Of a stretch of DNA of 64,000 bases, positions 8,567-17,387 are shown one piece after another. Made by a program: the position numbers and the translations under genes. The notes beneath the pieces were generated by a model. It was not told the origin of the DNA. It worked only from the letters and a program-made list of their open reading frames with translations, and ran no database searches. How positions within the stretch are numbered: position 1 is the stretch's first letter; each line of letters opens with the position of its first letter. Source of the DNA: CAVYYW01 sp963772845 (GTDB lineage: Bacteria > Bacillota > Bacilli > Bacillales > Sporolactobacillaceae); the NCBI GenBank assembly GCA_963772845.1, contig CAVYYW010000017.1, positions 124,001 to 188,000 of the forward strand. Direction: 5' to 3'.

Positions 8567-9663
8567 TCCTAATTTTGCAGCTTAGTTTTGCCGTGTGGAA
8601 TGTTAGTCAACTTCCAGTGATGGGTGAAGCTGAGGAGAAATCGAATTCCTTTCCTAGTCTCTCCGTCCTTATCCCGGCCCGTAATGAAGCATCCACGCTT
8701 GCCGGCTGTTTAGATCGTATCCTGCGTCAAACACATCCGCCGGAAGAGATATGGATTTTAAATGATCACTCTGAAGATGAAACAGAAGAAATTGCTTCAG
8801 CATACGCTTCCCAATATCCTAATGTTTACTATTTAAACGGCGAAGCGCTTGAAGCCGGGTGGCTTGGAAAATCCTTTGCCTGTCACCAGCTGGCACAACA
8901 AGCAGGCAGTGACTGGTTTCTTTTTCTGGATGCAGACGTGAGACTCGGTAAAGACGCTCTGCAACATCTGTTCCCCGTCCTCAAGCGTCAAATGAATGGC
9001 ATGATTTCTGGTTTTCCTTTTCAGGAGACAAAAACGTGGATGGAAAAGCTGATTGTCCCAATGATGACTTTCACCATTGCCTGTCATTTGCCGATTCGAT
9101 TCGTCCGCTCGTCACCTAATCCTAAATTCGCAGCAGCACATGGCGGTTTTCTAGCTGTTGAAAAAACAACATATTTCAAGACAGGCGGTCATCATTCCAT
9201 TCGTTCAGCTCTCGTTGATGATATGGCGCTTGCCAAATCAGCAAAGCGCAATGGCTTTCCATTTTCTCTTCTTGATATTCATCAGGACGTCTCTATGCGG
9301 ATGTATACACGTGCGGATGAGGTTTGGAGGGGCTACAGAAAAAATCTTTTTCCCGGTGTCGGCAAGAATCCGATTTTATTACTCGGCATGTTATTATTTT
9401 ATGTGCTTCTCTACATCAGTCCGCTGATCTTTGGCGTGATGGCCTTGGTACACGGGCAGGTGCTGATAACCTTCCTCAGTCTTCTTGCTTATTTAACCGG
9501 GGTATTAATAAAGGGCTTTATTGATCGTAAAAATGGCATCAGCTTAAAGATCAGCTTCTTTCTGCCTTTGAGTATTCTTTTATTAACAGGCATTGGCCTT
9601 GATTCCATGAGAATCCATTACAGCAAGCAAGGCTACGAATGGAAAGGCAGGCGTTATCAGTGA
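8536..9663 (+). CDS. Family 2 glycosyltransferase, CrtQ-like
   Basis: 375 aa: an N-terminal membrane helix, a GT-A domain (SVLIPARNEA near 37, LNDHSEDET, FLDADV as the DxD-type metal motif near 132) and about three C-terminal membrane helices. The GWLGKSFACHQLA stretch is typical of CrtQ-like carotenoid glycosyltransferases. Expected to transfer a sugar from a nucleotide donor to the carotenoid acid at the inner membrane face. The start is GTG 8536 with AAGGGG upstream, overlapping the acyltransferase gene by 31 bp, so coupled translation is likely. Confidence 0.75.
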   Translation: MVVVLSLLLIILILQLSFAVWNVSQLPVMGEAEEKSNSFPSLSVLIPARNEASTLAGCLDRILRQTHPPEEIWILNDHSEDETEEIASAYASQYPNVYYLNGEALEAGWLGKSFACHQLAQQAGSDWFLFLDADVRLGKDALQHLFPVLKRQMNGMISGFPFQETKTWMEKLIVPMMTFTIACHLPIRFVRSSPNPKFAAAHGGFLAVEKTTYFKTGGHHSIRSALVDDMALAKSAKRNGFPFSLLDIHQDVSMRMYTRADEVWRGYRKNLFPGVGKNPILLLGMLLFYVLLYISPLIFGVMALVHGQVLITFLSLLAYLTGVLIKGFIDRKNGISLKISFFLPLSILLLTGIGLDSMRIHYSKQGYEWKGRRYQ

Positions 9664-11135
9664 AAAAAGTTGTGATTATGGGTGGCGGTCTTAGCGGTCT
9701 CTCCGCTTCCATCCGTTTGGCTTCTGCAGGCTTCAGCGTTACAATTCTGGAGAAAAATAACCGGCTCGGCGGCAAGCTCCAAAGGATTACACAGGATGGC
9801 TATTCCTTCGATCAAGGTCCAAGTACGATAACGATGCTTGATGCCTTCCATAGCGTGTTCAACTCGGCCGGTGTCCGTATGGAGGACTATCTAACCTTTT
9901 ACCCAGTTGACCCCCTGACCCGCAATTTTTTTGCTGACGGTACCCGGGTCGATCTCGTTAAGGACATCGACGATCTCGCCCACCAGATCGCAAGTTTCAG
10001 TCCTGAGGATGCACTCAGGCTACCAGCATTTATGCAGGAGGCACAAAGATACTATCAGATTTCTAAAAATCAGTTCATTAACCGTCTGTTCACCAGCTGG
10101 AAAACGAAATTGTCCCCTGCTCTAATCATGAATATGGTTAAGATTCACCCCCTGACAAGCATACAAAAACGCCTGAACAAGTATTTTTCTCATCCAAATA
10201 CGCTTGCCTTGTTCGGAAGATATGCAACGTATGTCGGCTCATCTCCCTTTATGGCCCCTGCTATATTTAACATGATGGCTTTTCTTGAAGCGGGTGAGGG
10301 TATATATGGTGTAAAGGGAGGCACATACGCCATTGTGGAAGCCTACCAGAAGCTTGCACAGGAAAAAGGAGTCTTCCTGCGTCATAACACGGAGGTTAAG
10401 AAGATTCATGTTGTAAACGGACAAGTTACCGGAGCAGAAACAACAGAGGGTACAATTGATGCAGACATTATCCTTGCAGCAGGCGATGCGATGACGGTCT
10501 ATCAAAAGCTGATTCCAGAGAAGGATCGCCCATCGATGACAGACAAAAAAATTGCGTCATTTGAGCCGTCTCTTTCAGGTTTATCGATGCTGATCGGGGC
10601 CGCAAAGAATTTTCCAGACCTCGTGCATCACAATGTCTTTTTCCCGGAAAAATATGAACAGGAGTTTCGTGATCTGTTCGACCATAAACAGCCTGTCTCA
10701 GACCCGGCGATTTATATCTGCTATTCAGGTTATTCCGACCCTGATCGCGCACCTTCAGCTAAAAGTAATCTATTTATACTTGTGAATGCCCCATACCTGA
10801 CAAAGGGAATGGACTGGTCAGCTGTCAAAGAAGACTACACATCACGAATTATCAAACGCCTGGAGGAACGAGGACTCAAAGATCTCAGCGACTCAATTGA
10901 AATGAAAGTAACGATGACGCCTGATGAACTTGAAAAAGGGACAGGTGCTTACCGAGGAGCGATATACGGTCTATCATCCAACAATGCCAAACAGGCTTTC
11001 CTGCGGCCATCCAATCGTTCAGCTGATATTAAAGGCTTATGGTTTACCGGAGGCTCTACACACCCAGGCGGTGGAACACCGATCGTGACAAGGTCGGGGC
11101 AGCTTGTCGCCGAAGCTATTATAAAAGAAAACTAA
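9660..11135 (+). CDS. CrtN-like carotenoid desaturase/oxidase, fourth paralogue
   Basis: 491-aa FAD-dependent enzyme of the phytoene desaturase family: GGGLSGLSASIRL at the N-terminus, GPSTITM, GSSPFMAPAIF, and GGSTHPGGGTPIV at the C-terminus. I chose GTG 9660 over the in-frame ATG seven codons upstream because it makes a GTGA overlap with the glycosyltransferase gene and has an AGGCAGG site 8 bases away. It looks closer to CrtNb-like proteins than to the two desaturases earlier in the operon, so it may oxidise rather than desaturate. Function not resolvable here. Confidence 0.72.
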   Translation: MKKVVIMGGGLSGLSASIRLASAGFSVTILEKNNRLGGKLQRITQDGYSFDQGPSTITMLDAFHSVFNSAGVRMEDYLTFYPVDPLTRNFFADGTRVDLVKDIDDLAHQIASFSPEDALRLPAFMQEAQRYYQISKNQFINRLFTSWKTKLSPALIMNMVKIHPLTSIQKRLNKYFSHPNTLALFGRYATYVGSSPFMAPAIFNMMAFLEAGEGIYGVKGGTYAIVEAYQKLAQEKGVFLRHNTEVKKIHVVNGQVTGAETTEGTIDADIILAAGDAMTVYQKLIPEKDRPSMTDKKIASFEPSLSGLSMLIGAAKNFPDLVHHNVFFPEKYEQEFRDLFDHKQPVSDPAIYICYSGYSDPDRAPSAKSNLFILVNAPYLTKGMDWSAVKEDYTSRIIKRLEERGLKDLSDSIEMKVTMTPDELEKGTGAYRGAIYGLSSNNAKQAFLRPSNRSADIKGLWFTGGSTHPGGGTPIVTRSGQLVAEAIIKEN

Positions 11136-11153
11136 GGCATAAGGAGACGATAT

Positions 11154-12197
11154 ATGACAAAAGATTCACCAATTAACCAAAGAAAAACCGAGCATATTGA
11201 TCTTTGCTTAACAGAGGATGTCACCGGTGTCGAAAGAACAAACGGTCTCGATCGCTGGCGTTTTCGTCATGCTGCCCTCCCAGAAATTAATTTTGATAAC
11301 ATCCGGCTGGATAGCAGCTTTTTAGGAAGGAAAATGAAGGTGCCTTTTGTGATCAGCTCCATGACTGGCGGCACGGATAAAGCGATGCTGATCAACCGCC
11401 ATTTGGCAGAGGCCGCTGAAAAGAACGGCTGGGCAATGGGACTTGGGTCCACGCGGGCTGCACTTGAAAAACCTGATACAGCCTATACCTTTCAAATTAG
11501 AAAGTACGCCCCTTCGATTCCAGTGTTTGCAAACCTTGGAGCTGTCCAACTGAATAAAGGCTATGGTGCAGAAGCATGCAAACGCATTATAGATCTGGTT
11601 GAAGCGGATGGTCTTGTTCTCCATTTAAACAGCCTCCAGGAAGTGGTCCAATCCGGTGGCGATACAGATTTTAAAGGCCTTCTAACAAAAATTGAAGCGA
11701 TCTGCCATGCCCTGCCTGTTCCTGTCGGTATTAAGGAAGTCGGCTGGGGGATTGACGGACCGCTTGCAAAGCGCTTAGCTGATGCTGGAGCAGCGTTCAT
11801 TGATGTTGCTGGAGCTGGTGGTACGTCCTGGAGCCAGGTTGAGAAACTAAGATCTAATGACCCGGTCGTGCGTGAAGCAGCGGAAGTCCTGAAAAGCTGG
11901 GGCATATCCACAGCTGAGTGCCTAACCTCCATCAGATCAGAAAAATTGCAGACCAAAATTATTGCAAGCGGCGGGATGACAAACGGCCTTGATGCAGCAA
12001 AATCACTGGCACTTGGCGCCCACTTGACAGCTTTCGGCCGCTCTATATTGAAGGATGCAACAGAATCAGCAGAAGCGCTTATTCAAACGTTTAGCATAAG
12101 AGAAATGGAGCTTAAAATGGTCATGTTCGGCATCGGTGCTGAATCAATCGAAGACTTGAGAAACACCCGGCAGCTTGAAGCTATCAAGCATGGGTAG
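11154..12197 (+). CDS. fni: Type 2 isopentenyl-diphosphate delta-isomerase
   Basis: 347-aa FMN-dependent TIM-barrel enzyme that interconverts isopentenyl and dimethylallyl diphosphate, supplying the starter unit for FPP. Signature segments are RKTEHID (residues 10-16), SSMTGGT, HLNSLQE, DVAGAGGTSW and the phosphate-binding ASGGM. It begins 18 bp after the last crt gene with a strong AAGGAGA site and so appears to close the carotenoid operon, raising precursor supply when the pathway is induced. Its stop lies 3 bp from the end of the convergent peptidase gene, without a clear terminator. Confidence 0.93.
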   Translation: MTKDSPINQRKTEHIDLCLTEDVTGVERTNGLDRWRFRHAALPEINFDNIRLDSSFLGRKMKVPFVISSMTGGTDKAMLINRHLAEAAEKNGWAMGLGSTRAALEKPDTAYTFQIRKYAPSIPVFANLGAVQLNKGYGAEACKRIIDLVEADGLVLHLNSLQEVVQSGGDTDFKGLLTKIEAICHALPVPVGIKEVGWGIDGPLAKRLADAGAAFIDVAGAGGTSWSQVEKLRSNDPVVREAAEVLKSWGISTAECLTSIRSEKLQTKIIASGGMTNGLDAAKSLALGAHLTAFGRSILKDATESAEALIQTFSIREMELKMVMFGIGAESIEDLRNTRQLEAIKHG

Positions 12198-12200
12198 CAA

Positions 12201-13460
12201 TCATTCATTTTTTTTCAATAAACTGTTAAGCTCCCCTTCAACGCCGACAAGAGCAAGCATGGTCAAAAGAATTTTCTGAGGGCCAACATAAGCTTCTGTT
12301 GGATTAAAATATTCTCCAAGTGTATGAATACCGTCAAAATCACCACCACCGCCTAAGGTCAAGGCTGGGATTCCCAAGCTGATTGGAACGTTGGAATCTG
12401 TGCTGCTTGGCTTATCCAAAACAGATTCAAATCCTAGCGCTTCATCTGCACCAAGCGAAGCCTGAACGATCAAAGCATCAGCAGACTGGCTGCCGGCTGG
12501 CCGATCACCGACTTTTTCGATCGTCACTTTTAACGCCTGAGAATCCCATCTGGCATTCTCATCAAACTCTGCCTGCCTGATCATTTGAAGCGCCTTTTCC
12601 TCCAGCTTTGCCAGTTCCTCTGGTGACGTCGAACGCATATCAAGCAGCATTTCTGCTTTTGCAGCGATTGTATTAACAGTGGTACCCCCTGATAAGGTTC
12701 CAACATTAAAAGTGGTCTTCGGTTCTTTTGGCACTTGGATCTCAGAAATCATGGCAACAGCGCGCCCTAAAGCATGCGCAGCACTAGGAAGTCCGAAAGC
12801 CCCGAAGCTGTGGCCGCCCGGACCTGAATAGGTTACTTTATATCTGCGGCTTCCTGCAGCAAGATACGTCGTCACTTCCGGAGGGCCAGGCTCAATGGAA
12901 ATAAACCCATCAAGATCATTCCGATGCTGAAAAAGTGCCTTCACTCCCCGTAGATCCCCGAGACCTTCTTCCCCCACGGTTGCACCGAAGATAATATCAC
13001 CCTGGGTCAAAATCCCAGCATGATTAAGGGCACGAATGAGCGTGAGAACCGCTGCCAGTCCTCTGCCGTTATCAGCGATCCCGGGCGCAAAAAATTTCCC
13101 GTCCTTTTCTTTGGCAACGGTGTCCGTCCCTTCAGGAAAGACAGTATCAAGGTGTGAAGAAACGACTAAAGAAGGTCCGTCTTCCGTCCCTTTCCTCACT
13201 CCAAATACATTTCCTGTTTCATCAGTCTCGACATCATCAATCCCTAATTCCAACAATAGACGTTTGTATTCCTCTCCGCGTGTTTGTTCATGAAAGGTTG
13301 GCGCAGGAATCGCCGTTAACGCAATCTGCTCTTCAGTTGTCCTGTCGTTGTCTTCTTTAAGAAAAGCCAGTGCTTGCTGAACCTTCTCATCATCTAATAA
13401 TTTTTTAAATAGATGACTCACTTCGCCGTTAATCAATGCTTGTCCACTTTGTTTTGACAT
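12201..13460 (-). CDS. M20-family metallopeptidase
   Basis: 419-aa zinc peptidase/deacylase of the M20 (ArgE/DapE/CPG2) family. Metal-binding landmarks are SSHLDTVFPEG with the first His/Asp near residue 100, GIADNGRGL with the bridging Asp, and ATVGEEGLGD with the general-base Glu pair; a dimerisation domain follows GPGGHSFG. ATG 13460 has GGGAGGG 7 bases upstream and is preferred over an in-frame start 14 codons earlier. It is downstream of the DUF2332 gene on the same strand with 17 bp between. Substrate unknown; no signal peptide, so cytoplasmic. Confidence 0.85.
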   Translation of the reverse strand: MSKQSGQALINGEVSHLFKKLLDDEKVQQALAFLKEDNDRTTEEQIALTAIPAPTFHEQTRGEEYKRLLLELGIDDVETDETGNVFGVRKGTEDGPSLVVSSHLDTVFPEGTDTVAKEKDGKFFAPGIADNGRGLAAVLTLIRALNHAGILTQGDIIFGATVGEEGLGDLRGVKALFQHRNDLDGFISIEPGPPEVTTYLAAGSRRYKVTYSGPGGHSFGAFGLPSAAHALGRAVAMISEIQVPKEPKTTFNVGTLSGGTTVNTIAAKAEMLLDMRSTSPEELAKLEEKALQMIRQAEFDENARWDSQALKVTIEKVGDRPAGSQSADALIVQASLGADEALGFESVLDKPSSTDSNVPISLGIPALTLGGGGDFDGIHTLGEYFNPTEAYVGPQKILLTMLALVGVEGELNSLLKKNE

Positions 13461-13477
13461 CTTATGCCCTCCCAATA

Positions 13478-14497
13478 TTAATTCAAATTCCAGGTGAACC
13501 ATCTGCCGTGTCCATCTGTTTCACCAATCAATCTTTTTGTTTCGTTACCGTTTATAAAAGAATCAAGATGTAGGCTCACATCCTCCATATTATTATACAA
13601 ATGGAAAATGTCCCTTTCTGTGCCTATCTTTTTAATTTCTTCGAGCAATGTTGCTTTTCCCTCTTGTGAAATCTGGTTAGCAACATGCGTATGAAAAACA
13701 CAAATGACCGCCTCTTTAGGGATTTCTAAGGTGAGCTTCGGCAGTAATGACACCCCGTCTCCTTCTATTAAGCTCACCGGTTGTTTCCTCATGCATGCCG
13801 CTGCTTTATTTAATAAGTCGCGCCGTTCCTGATGTTCCGGCCAAATTAGTGCATTCAGCCACAATGTATCTTCTTCATCCCTCAGATCATTGATATGTAA
13901 GTCAATTCCCTTTCTGAAGCTTACCACCGGCAAGGTCAGTTTTGGCATTTCGGCTGACCCTCCCCTCACTTCAGCTGAAATATGCACCTCAGAATGACGA
14001 TTCCCATATACCTCATCTGTTCCATAAGTGTAGCTGTACTGATCCCATAACAGCTGCAGGCCAGAACTTGATCCGATTTCAATAAGTGCCAGCGGCTTCT
14101 TAACAGTATTGTAAATGTAGCAAAAAGCCGGATATAAATACGCACAACGTCTCACTTCATTTGTCTGGACAAGTTTTGTCTGCAGCAGCTGAGTAATGTC
14201 ACTTTTATGAGAGATACAGAAATCCTTAAAGTGTGAGAAAGCCTCTTCCGTTTTCTGAGGAGATTCTGTCATACTCGGATAAAAAGCCTTGAGAGGATGC
14301 TCAGCTCCTTTCAACAATAAATAATGCACCGCTCCTAGAAACAAATTAGGCCCAGGCTGACTGTCATCCGCTTTTGCAGCCAATGCGAGCAGGTCATCAT
14401 CCTCAGAAATTTTTTGTGATAAAAAAGCATATAAAGCGCTTGAACCTTGAGCAGCTTCCTCCGCAAATCGGCGAAATCGTTCTGAAAGTTTTCTCAT
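13478..14497 (-). CDS. DUF2332 family protein
   Basis: 339-aa cytoplasmic protein matching the DUF2332 pattern: an N-terminal helical half (RFRRFAEEAAQGSSALY) and a C-terminal half with a methyltransferase-like glycine motif, IEIGSSSGLQLLWDQY. ATG 14497 is used because AAGGGAG lies 8 bases upstream; an upstream in-frame ATG lacks a ribosome site. Role unknown. It lies between a SAM-dependent methyltransferase and an M20 peptidase on the same strand with short gaps, so co-transcription is likely. Confidence 0.75.
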   Translation of the reverse strand: MRKLSERFRRFAEEAAQGSSALYAFLSQKISEDDDLLALAAKADDSQPGPNLFLGAVHYLLLKGAEHPLKAFYPSMTESPQKTEEAFSHFKDFCISHKSDITQLLQTKLVQTNEVRRCAYLYPAFCYIYNTVKKPLALIEIGSSSGLQLLWDQYSYTYGTDEVYGNRHSEVHISAEVRGGSAEMPKLTLPVVSFRKGIDLHINDLRDEEDTLWLNALIWPEHQERRDLLNKAAACMRKQPVSLIEGDGVSLLPKLTLEIPKEAVICVFHTHVANQISQEGKATLLEEIKKIGTERDIFHLYNNMEDVSLHLDSFINGNETKRLIGETDGHGRWFTWNLN

Positions 14498-14534
14498 ACC
14501 CTTGACTCCCTTCCTTTTCAACATCTCAAGGATT

Positions 14535-15332
14535 TTAAGCTTTCACGCCAAGAATGATTGTATGTCTTCGATTTTCCGTAAAGAGTCCCGATGGATTTAT
14601 TTCAAGCAGCTGCTCTTTCAGCTCTTTTTCAAATAAATGGGCACGGTCCCCAAGGAAACGTTTTGCTCCATACGACGTGGAATAATGATTCCCGATAATA
14701 GACTCAATCGTCCATGTGTATTCGCAGCTTGGAAAGCGATGTATCTCCAACTCAAAGGCTGACTCATCGACAACCTCTTCATGGCTCTTAGTGAGCTTAG
14801 CAAAATGCTTGTTTCCTGCCCTTCTCAAATCTCCATACCATTTTTCACTCAAGGCTTGCAGTGTTTCCTGCCACGGCTCCAATACAGGCTCCCTCTCAAA
14901 ATCATCAATAATCGCCACACCGCCTCCGGGAACAACCGCAGGAAAAAGCAATTCAAGCACCTGATCCCTCTCCATCCAATGAAACGACTTAGCCATCGTC
15001 ACGAGTCTCAGATCTTGGTCATTATTTTTTCTTAAAAAATCCTCCGCTTTACCATGGAGCCACTCGACATTAGAAATTCTCCGCTCATTGCTAGTCCTCA
15101 CCGCTTCATCAACCATTTCAGGCTGATTATCCAGACCAATCATTTTCTCAAACCAATCGGAGAACCGGCAGGTCAGCTGACCGGTTCCGCTTCCTAAATC
15201 GAGGAGTGTCCCTGCTCCGTCCAGCCCAAACCTTTGAACTAAAAACCGGATCAAAACAGAGGGATAAATCGGTCTGTATTTAGCAAAGTAATGTGACGTC
15301 CCTTGAAAAAGTGATTGACCATAATCAGACAT
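14535..15332 (-). CDS. Class I SAM-dependent methyltransferase
   Basis: 265 aa with the Rossmann-type SAM motif LLDLGSGTGQLT near residue 42, an acidic ribose contact in IGLDNQPEM, and a post-II AIIDDF strand. The N-terminal YGQSLFQGTSHYFAKYRPIYP is characteristic of a branch of small-molecule methyltransferases. ATG follows GGGAGGGG at good spacing. The acceptor substrate cannot be named. First gene of the apparent methyltransferase, DUF2332, peptidase run. Confidence 0.82.
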   Translation of the reverse strand: MSDYGQSLFQGTSHYFAKYRPIYPSVLIRFLVQRFGLDGAGTLLDLGSGTGQLTCRFSDWFEKMIGLDNQPEMVDEAVRTSNERRISNVEWLHGKAEDFLRKNNDQDLRLVTMAKSFHWMERDQVLELLFPAVVPGGGVAIIDDFEREPVLEPWQETLQALSEKWYGDLRRAGNKHFAKLTKSHEEVVDESAFELEIHRFPSCEYTWTIESIIGNHYSTSYGAKRFLGDRAHLFEKELKEQLLEINPSGLFTENRRHTIILGVKA

Positions 15333-15507
15333 TTTTCGTTCCCCTCCCGTAATGACCCCTTTTTCTTACTTCTCTAAAATAAAATAAATTACCTTCATTG
15401 AAATTGAGTTTCCCTAATAAAATGTGCGTTGTGCAGAAAAATGAGGATAACTTTTGGTTGAAGGGAAAGCATATGAAATGACAAACCAAACAGCTGGAGG
15501 GATAAAA

Positions 15508-15696
15508 ATGGGACAATCCAGACAGTTTCGCGCGGGCGATAAAGCTCCTAATAACGGCGTGTACATCGAAATCGGCGAAACAGGCAGCATGGTAAATGAT
15601 CCAAAACAAGTCAGACTTGAAGCAGGTGAATCGTTCCCTGAAACAGCGAATCAAAACCGGATCTGGACATACAAACCAAAACCAGGACCAAAATAA
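15508..15696 (+). CDS. yjzC: YjzC-like small protein
   Basis: 62-aa soluble protein resembling B. subtilis YjzC: GQSRQFRAGDKAPNNGVYIEIG at the start and a proline/lysine-rich tail. No catalytic motif; function unknown. ATG 15508 follows GGAGGGATAAAA, and I prefer it to an in-frame start 18 codons upstream. Followed directly by a strong terminator. Confidence 0.75.
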   Translation: MGQSRQFRAGDKAPNNGVYIEIGETGSMVNDPKQVRLEAGESFPETANQNRIWTYKPKPGPK

Positions 15697-15708
15697 AAAT
15701 CTATTGAT

Positions 15709-15750
15709 AAAAACAAGTTATTGAGACAGTTTCAGCAACTTGTTTTTATT
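15709..15750 (+). terminator. Rho-independent terminator after yjzC
   Basis: Arms AAAAACAAGTT (15709-15719) and AACTTGTTTTT (15737-15747) form an 11-bp stem ending in a T-tract. Confidence 0.75.
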
Positions 15751-15808
15751 TACATAATTTTTATTAATCCACTGCATGAATAATATGAGGAAATTTCCTC
15801 AACCACCA

Positions 15809-16170
15809 CTTTGGATTCCACTTTTTCAGCTTTTTGGCGCTTCGGTGGAATCACCCACTACTTTGGATTCCACTTTTTCAGCTTTTTGGTGCTTTGGTGG
15901 AATCAAACACTACTTTGGATTCCACTTTTTCAGCTTTTTGGCGCTTTGGTGGAATCAAACACTACTTTGGATTCCACTTTTTCAGTTTTTTGGCGCTTTG
16001 GTGGAATCAAACACTACTTTGGATTCCACCTTTTCAGCTTTTTGATGCTTTGGTGGAATCAAGCACTACTTTGGATTCCACTTTTTCAATTTATGGAGAT
16101 TTGTTGGAATCAAACACCTCTTTTGATTCCACTTTTTCAATTTATGGCGATTTGTTGGAATCAATCGCCT
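15809..16170. repeat. Tandem hairpin array A: seven 51/52-bp units
   Basis: Five 52-bp units then two of 51 bp begin at 15809, 15861, 15913, 15965, 16017, 16069 and 16120. Each contains GATTCCAC and its reverse complement GTGGAATC, so every unit can fold; the T-rich linker includes CTTTTTGGCG. The last two units diverge. Three frames stay open across the array because 52 is not a multiple of 3, so the low-complexity reading frames here are artefacts. A second array with another stem lies at 41215-41475. Confidence 0.9.
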
Positions 16171-16331
16171 CGGTTAATGCCCTCAAGTCAGTTTTTTAGC
16201 CCTTGGAGGGCACTAATCGCCTCGTGTGACGTCTTCTGCGAAATTAGCAAGTGGCCACTGAATATCTATAGCCACCAATGATTTCTAGAGGGCATCACCC
16301 GGCACCAAATACGTTGATTGTAGTGGAGGGC

Positions 16332-16525
16332 GCGAGACTCCTTGAAATTGCGCAAGCCCTGAGTTGAAAGCTAGAAATACCCGAGACTCCTCGAAAATGC
16401 GCATGCCTAGTGATGAAAGCTGGAATACCTGGGACTCCTCGAAAATGCTCATGCCTAGTGATGAAAGCTGGAATACCTGGGACTCCTCGAAAATGCTCAT
16501 GCCTAGTGATGAAAGCCAGAAATAC
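16332..16525. repeat. Four 48/49-bp tandem modules
   Basis: Units start at 16332, 16381, 16429 and 16477, each beginning with a variant of CGAGACTCCTCGAAAATG and ending in GCTGGAATAC or CTAGAAATAC. They form the head of the dispersed repeat family. Related 49-bp modules occur at 32361-32605 and 61831-61900. Confidence 0.85.
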
Positions 16526-17125
16526 CCGCGACTCCTACGGGAGCAGCACGCGTCCGAAGATCCACTTTGGCAAAAAGAGACCATGCCAAAGTTAGCTGAG
16601 GCCGTGCCCGTGGAAAGCAAGGGTATTTCCGCTTTCAATGGATGGCAACCGCATTTTCATCGTGCGGTGTGAATTCGAGGAGGTTGTCTCAAGTCCTACG
16701 GAAGCAGCACGCGTCCGAAGATCCACTTTGGCAAAAAGAGACCACGCCAAAGTTAGCTGAGGCCGTGCCCGTGGAAAGCAAGGGTATTTCCGCTTTCAAT
16801 GGATGGCAACCGCATTTTCATCGTGCGGTGTGAATTCGAGGAGGTTGTCTCAAGTCCTACGGAAGCAGCACGCGCTCGAAGATCCACTTTGGCAAACAAA
16901 GAGACCAAGCCAAAGTTAGCTGAGGCCGTGCCCTTGGAAAGCGAGGGTCTTTCCGCTTTCAAGGGATTGTATCCGCATTTTCTGCGTGCGGTGTGGGTTC
17001 AAAGATGCTGTTTCAAGTCCTACGGAAGCAGCACGCGCTCGAAGATCCACTTTGGCAAACAAAGAGACCACGCCAAAGTTAGCTGTGGCCGTACCCGTGG
17101 AAAGCGAACAGCCTAGAGCGGAAAT
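16526..17125. repeat. Four ~161-bp tandem copies of the dispersed intergenic repeat
   Basis: The marker TCCTACGG occurs at 16533, 16694, 16855 and 17018, giving periods of 161, 161 and 163 bp. Each copy has CCGAAGATCCACTTTGG, then GCCAAAGTTAGCTGAGG (an internal CTTTGGC/GCCAAAG stem), then CCGTGCCCGTGGAAAGC, and usually a CCGCA/TGCGG hairpin. The last copy ends in the family tail CAGCCTAGAGCGGAAATC. Bases 17126-17300 hold nothing I recognise. Confidence 0.85.
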
Positions 17126-17300
17126 CAACACCAACAACCATGACGACACCGATGGACTTTTCCAGTGGCATCATCAGCGATCCAAGCGAGACCCACAGCC
17201 TACACTAAAAGATCATCGCCTAAGCACTTCCCGCCCATGTGGGTATGAAGATCCGCTCTGCAACCGTGGCAAATCTCAAAACTCTGCCAGCTAGAAGACA

Positions 17301-17353
17301 AAAAAAGCGTGCCGATACGATTCTCTTTTGAGAACCTATTGACACGCTGCCTC
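17301..17353 (-). terminator. Terminator of the SSS symporter gene
   Basis: On the minus strand AGCGTG pairs with CACGCT and an inner TTCTC/GAGAA stem closes the hairpin; seven T follow. Confidence 0.7.
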
Positions 17354-17387
17354 GAAACACTAAAGTTTTACTTAAATAACGCTATGA

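Noticed and set aside
15325..15654. Minus-strand frame of 109 codons over the yjzC gene
   Set aside because: It overlaps yjzC and the methyltransferase promoter region; the Phe/Cys-rich composition is typical of an antisense shadow.
15776..16281. Three overlapping reading frames of 89-156 codons with repeated aromatic-rich motifs
   Set aside because: They are different frames of the same 52-bp DNA repeat; all frames are open by composition, with no ribosome sites and no family resemblance.
16364..17294. Several frames of 60-117 codons on both strands in the 16-17 kb repeats
   Set aside because: They follow the 48/49-bp and 161-bp tandem repeats and recur wherever the intergenic repeat occurs; not proteins.
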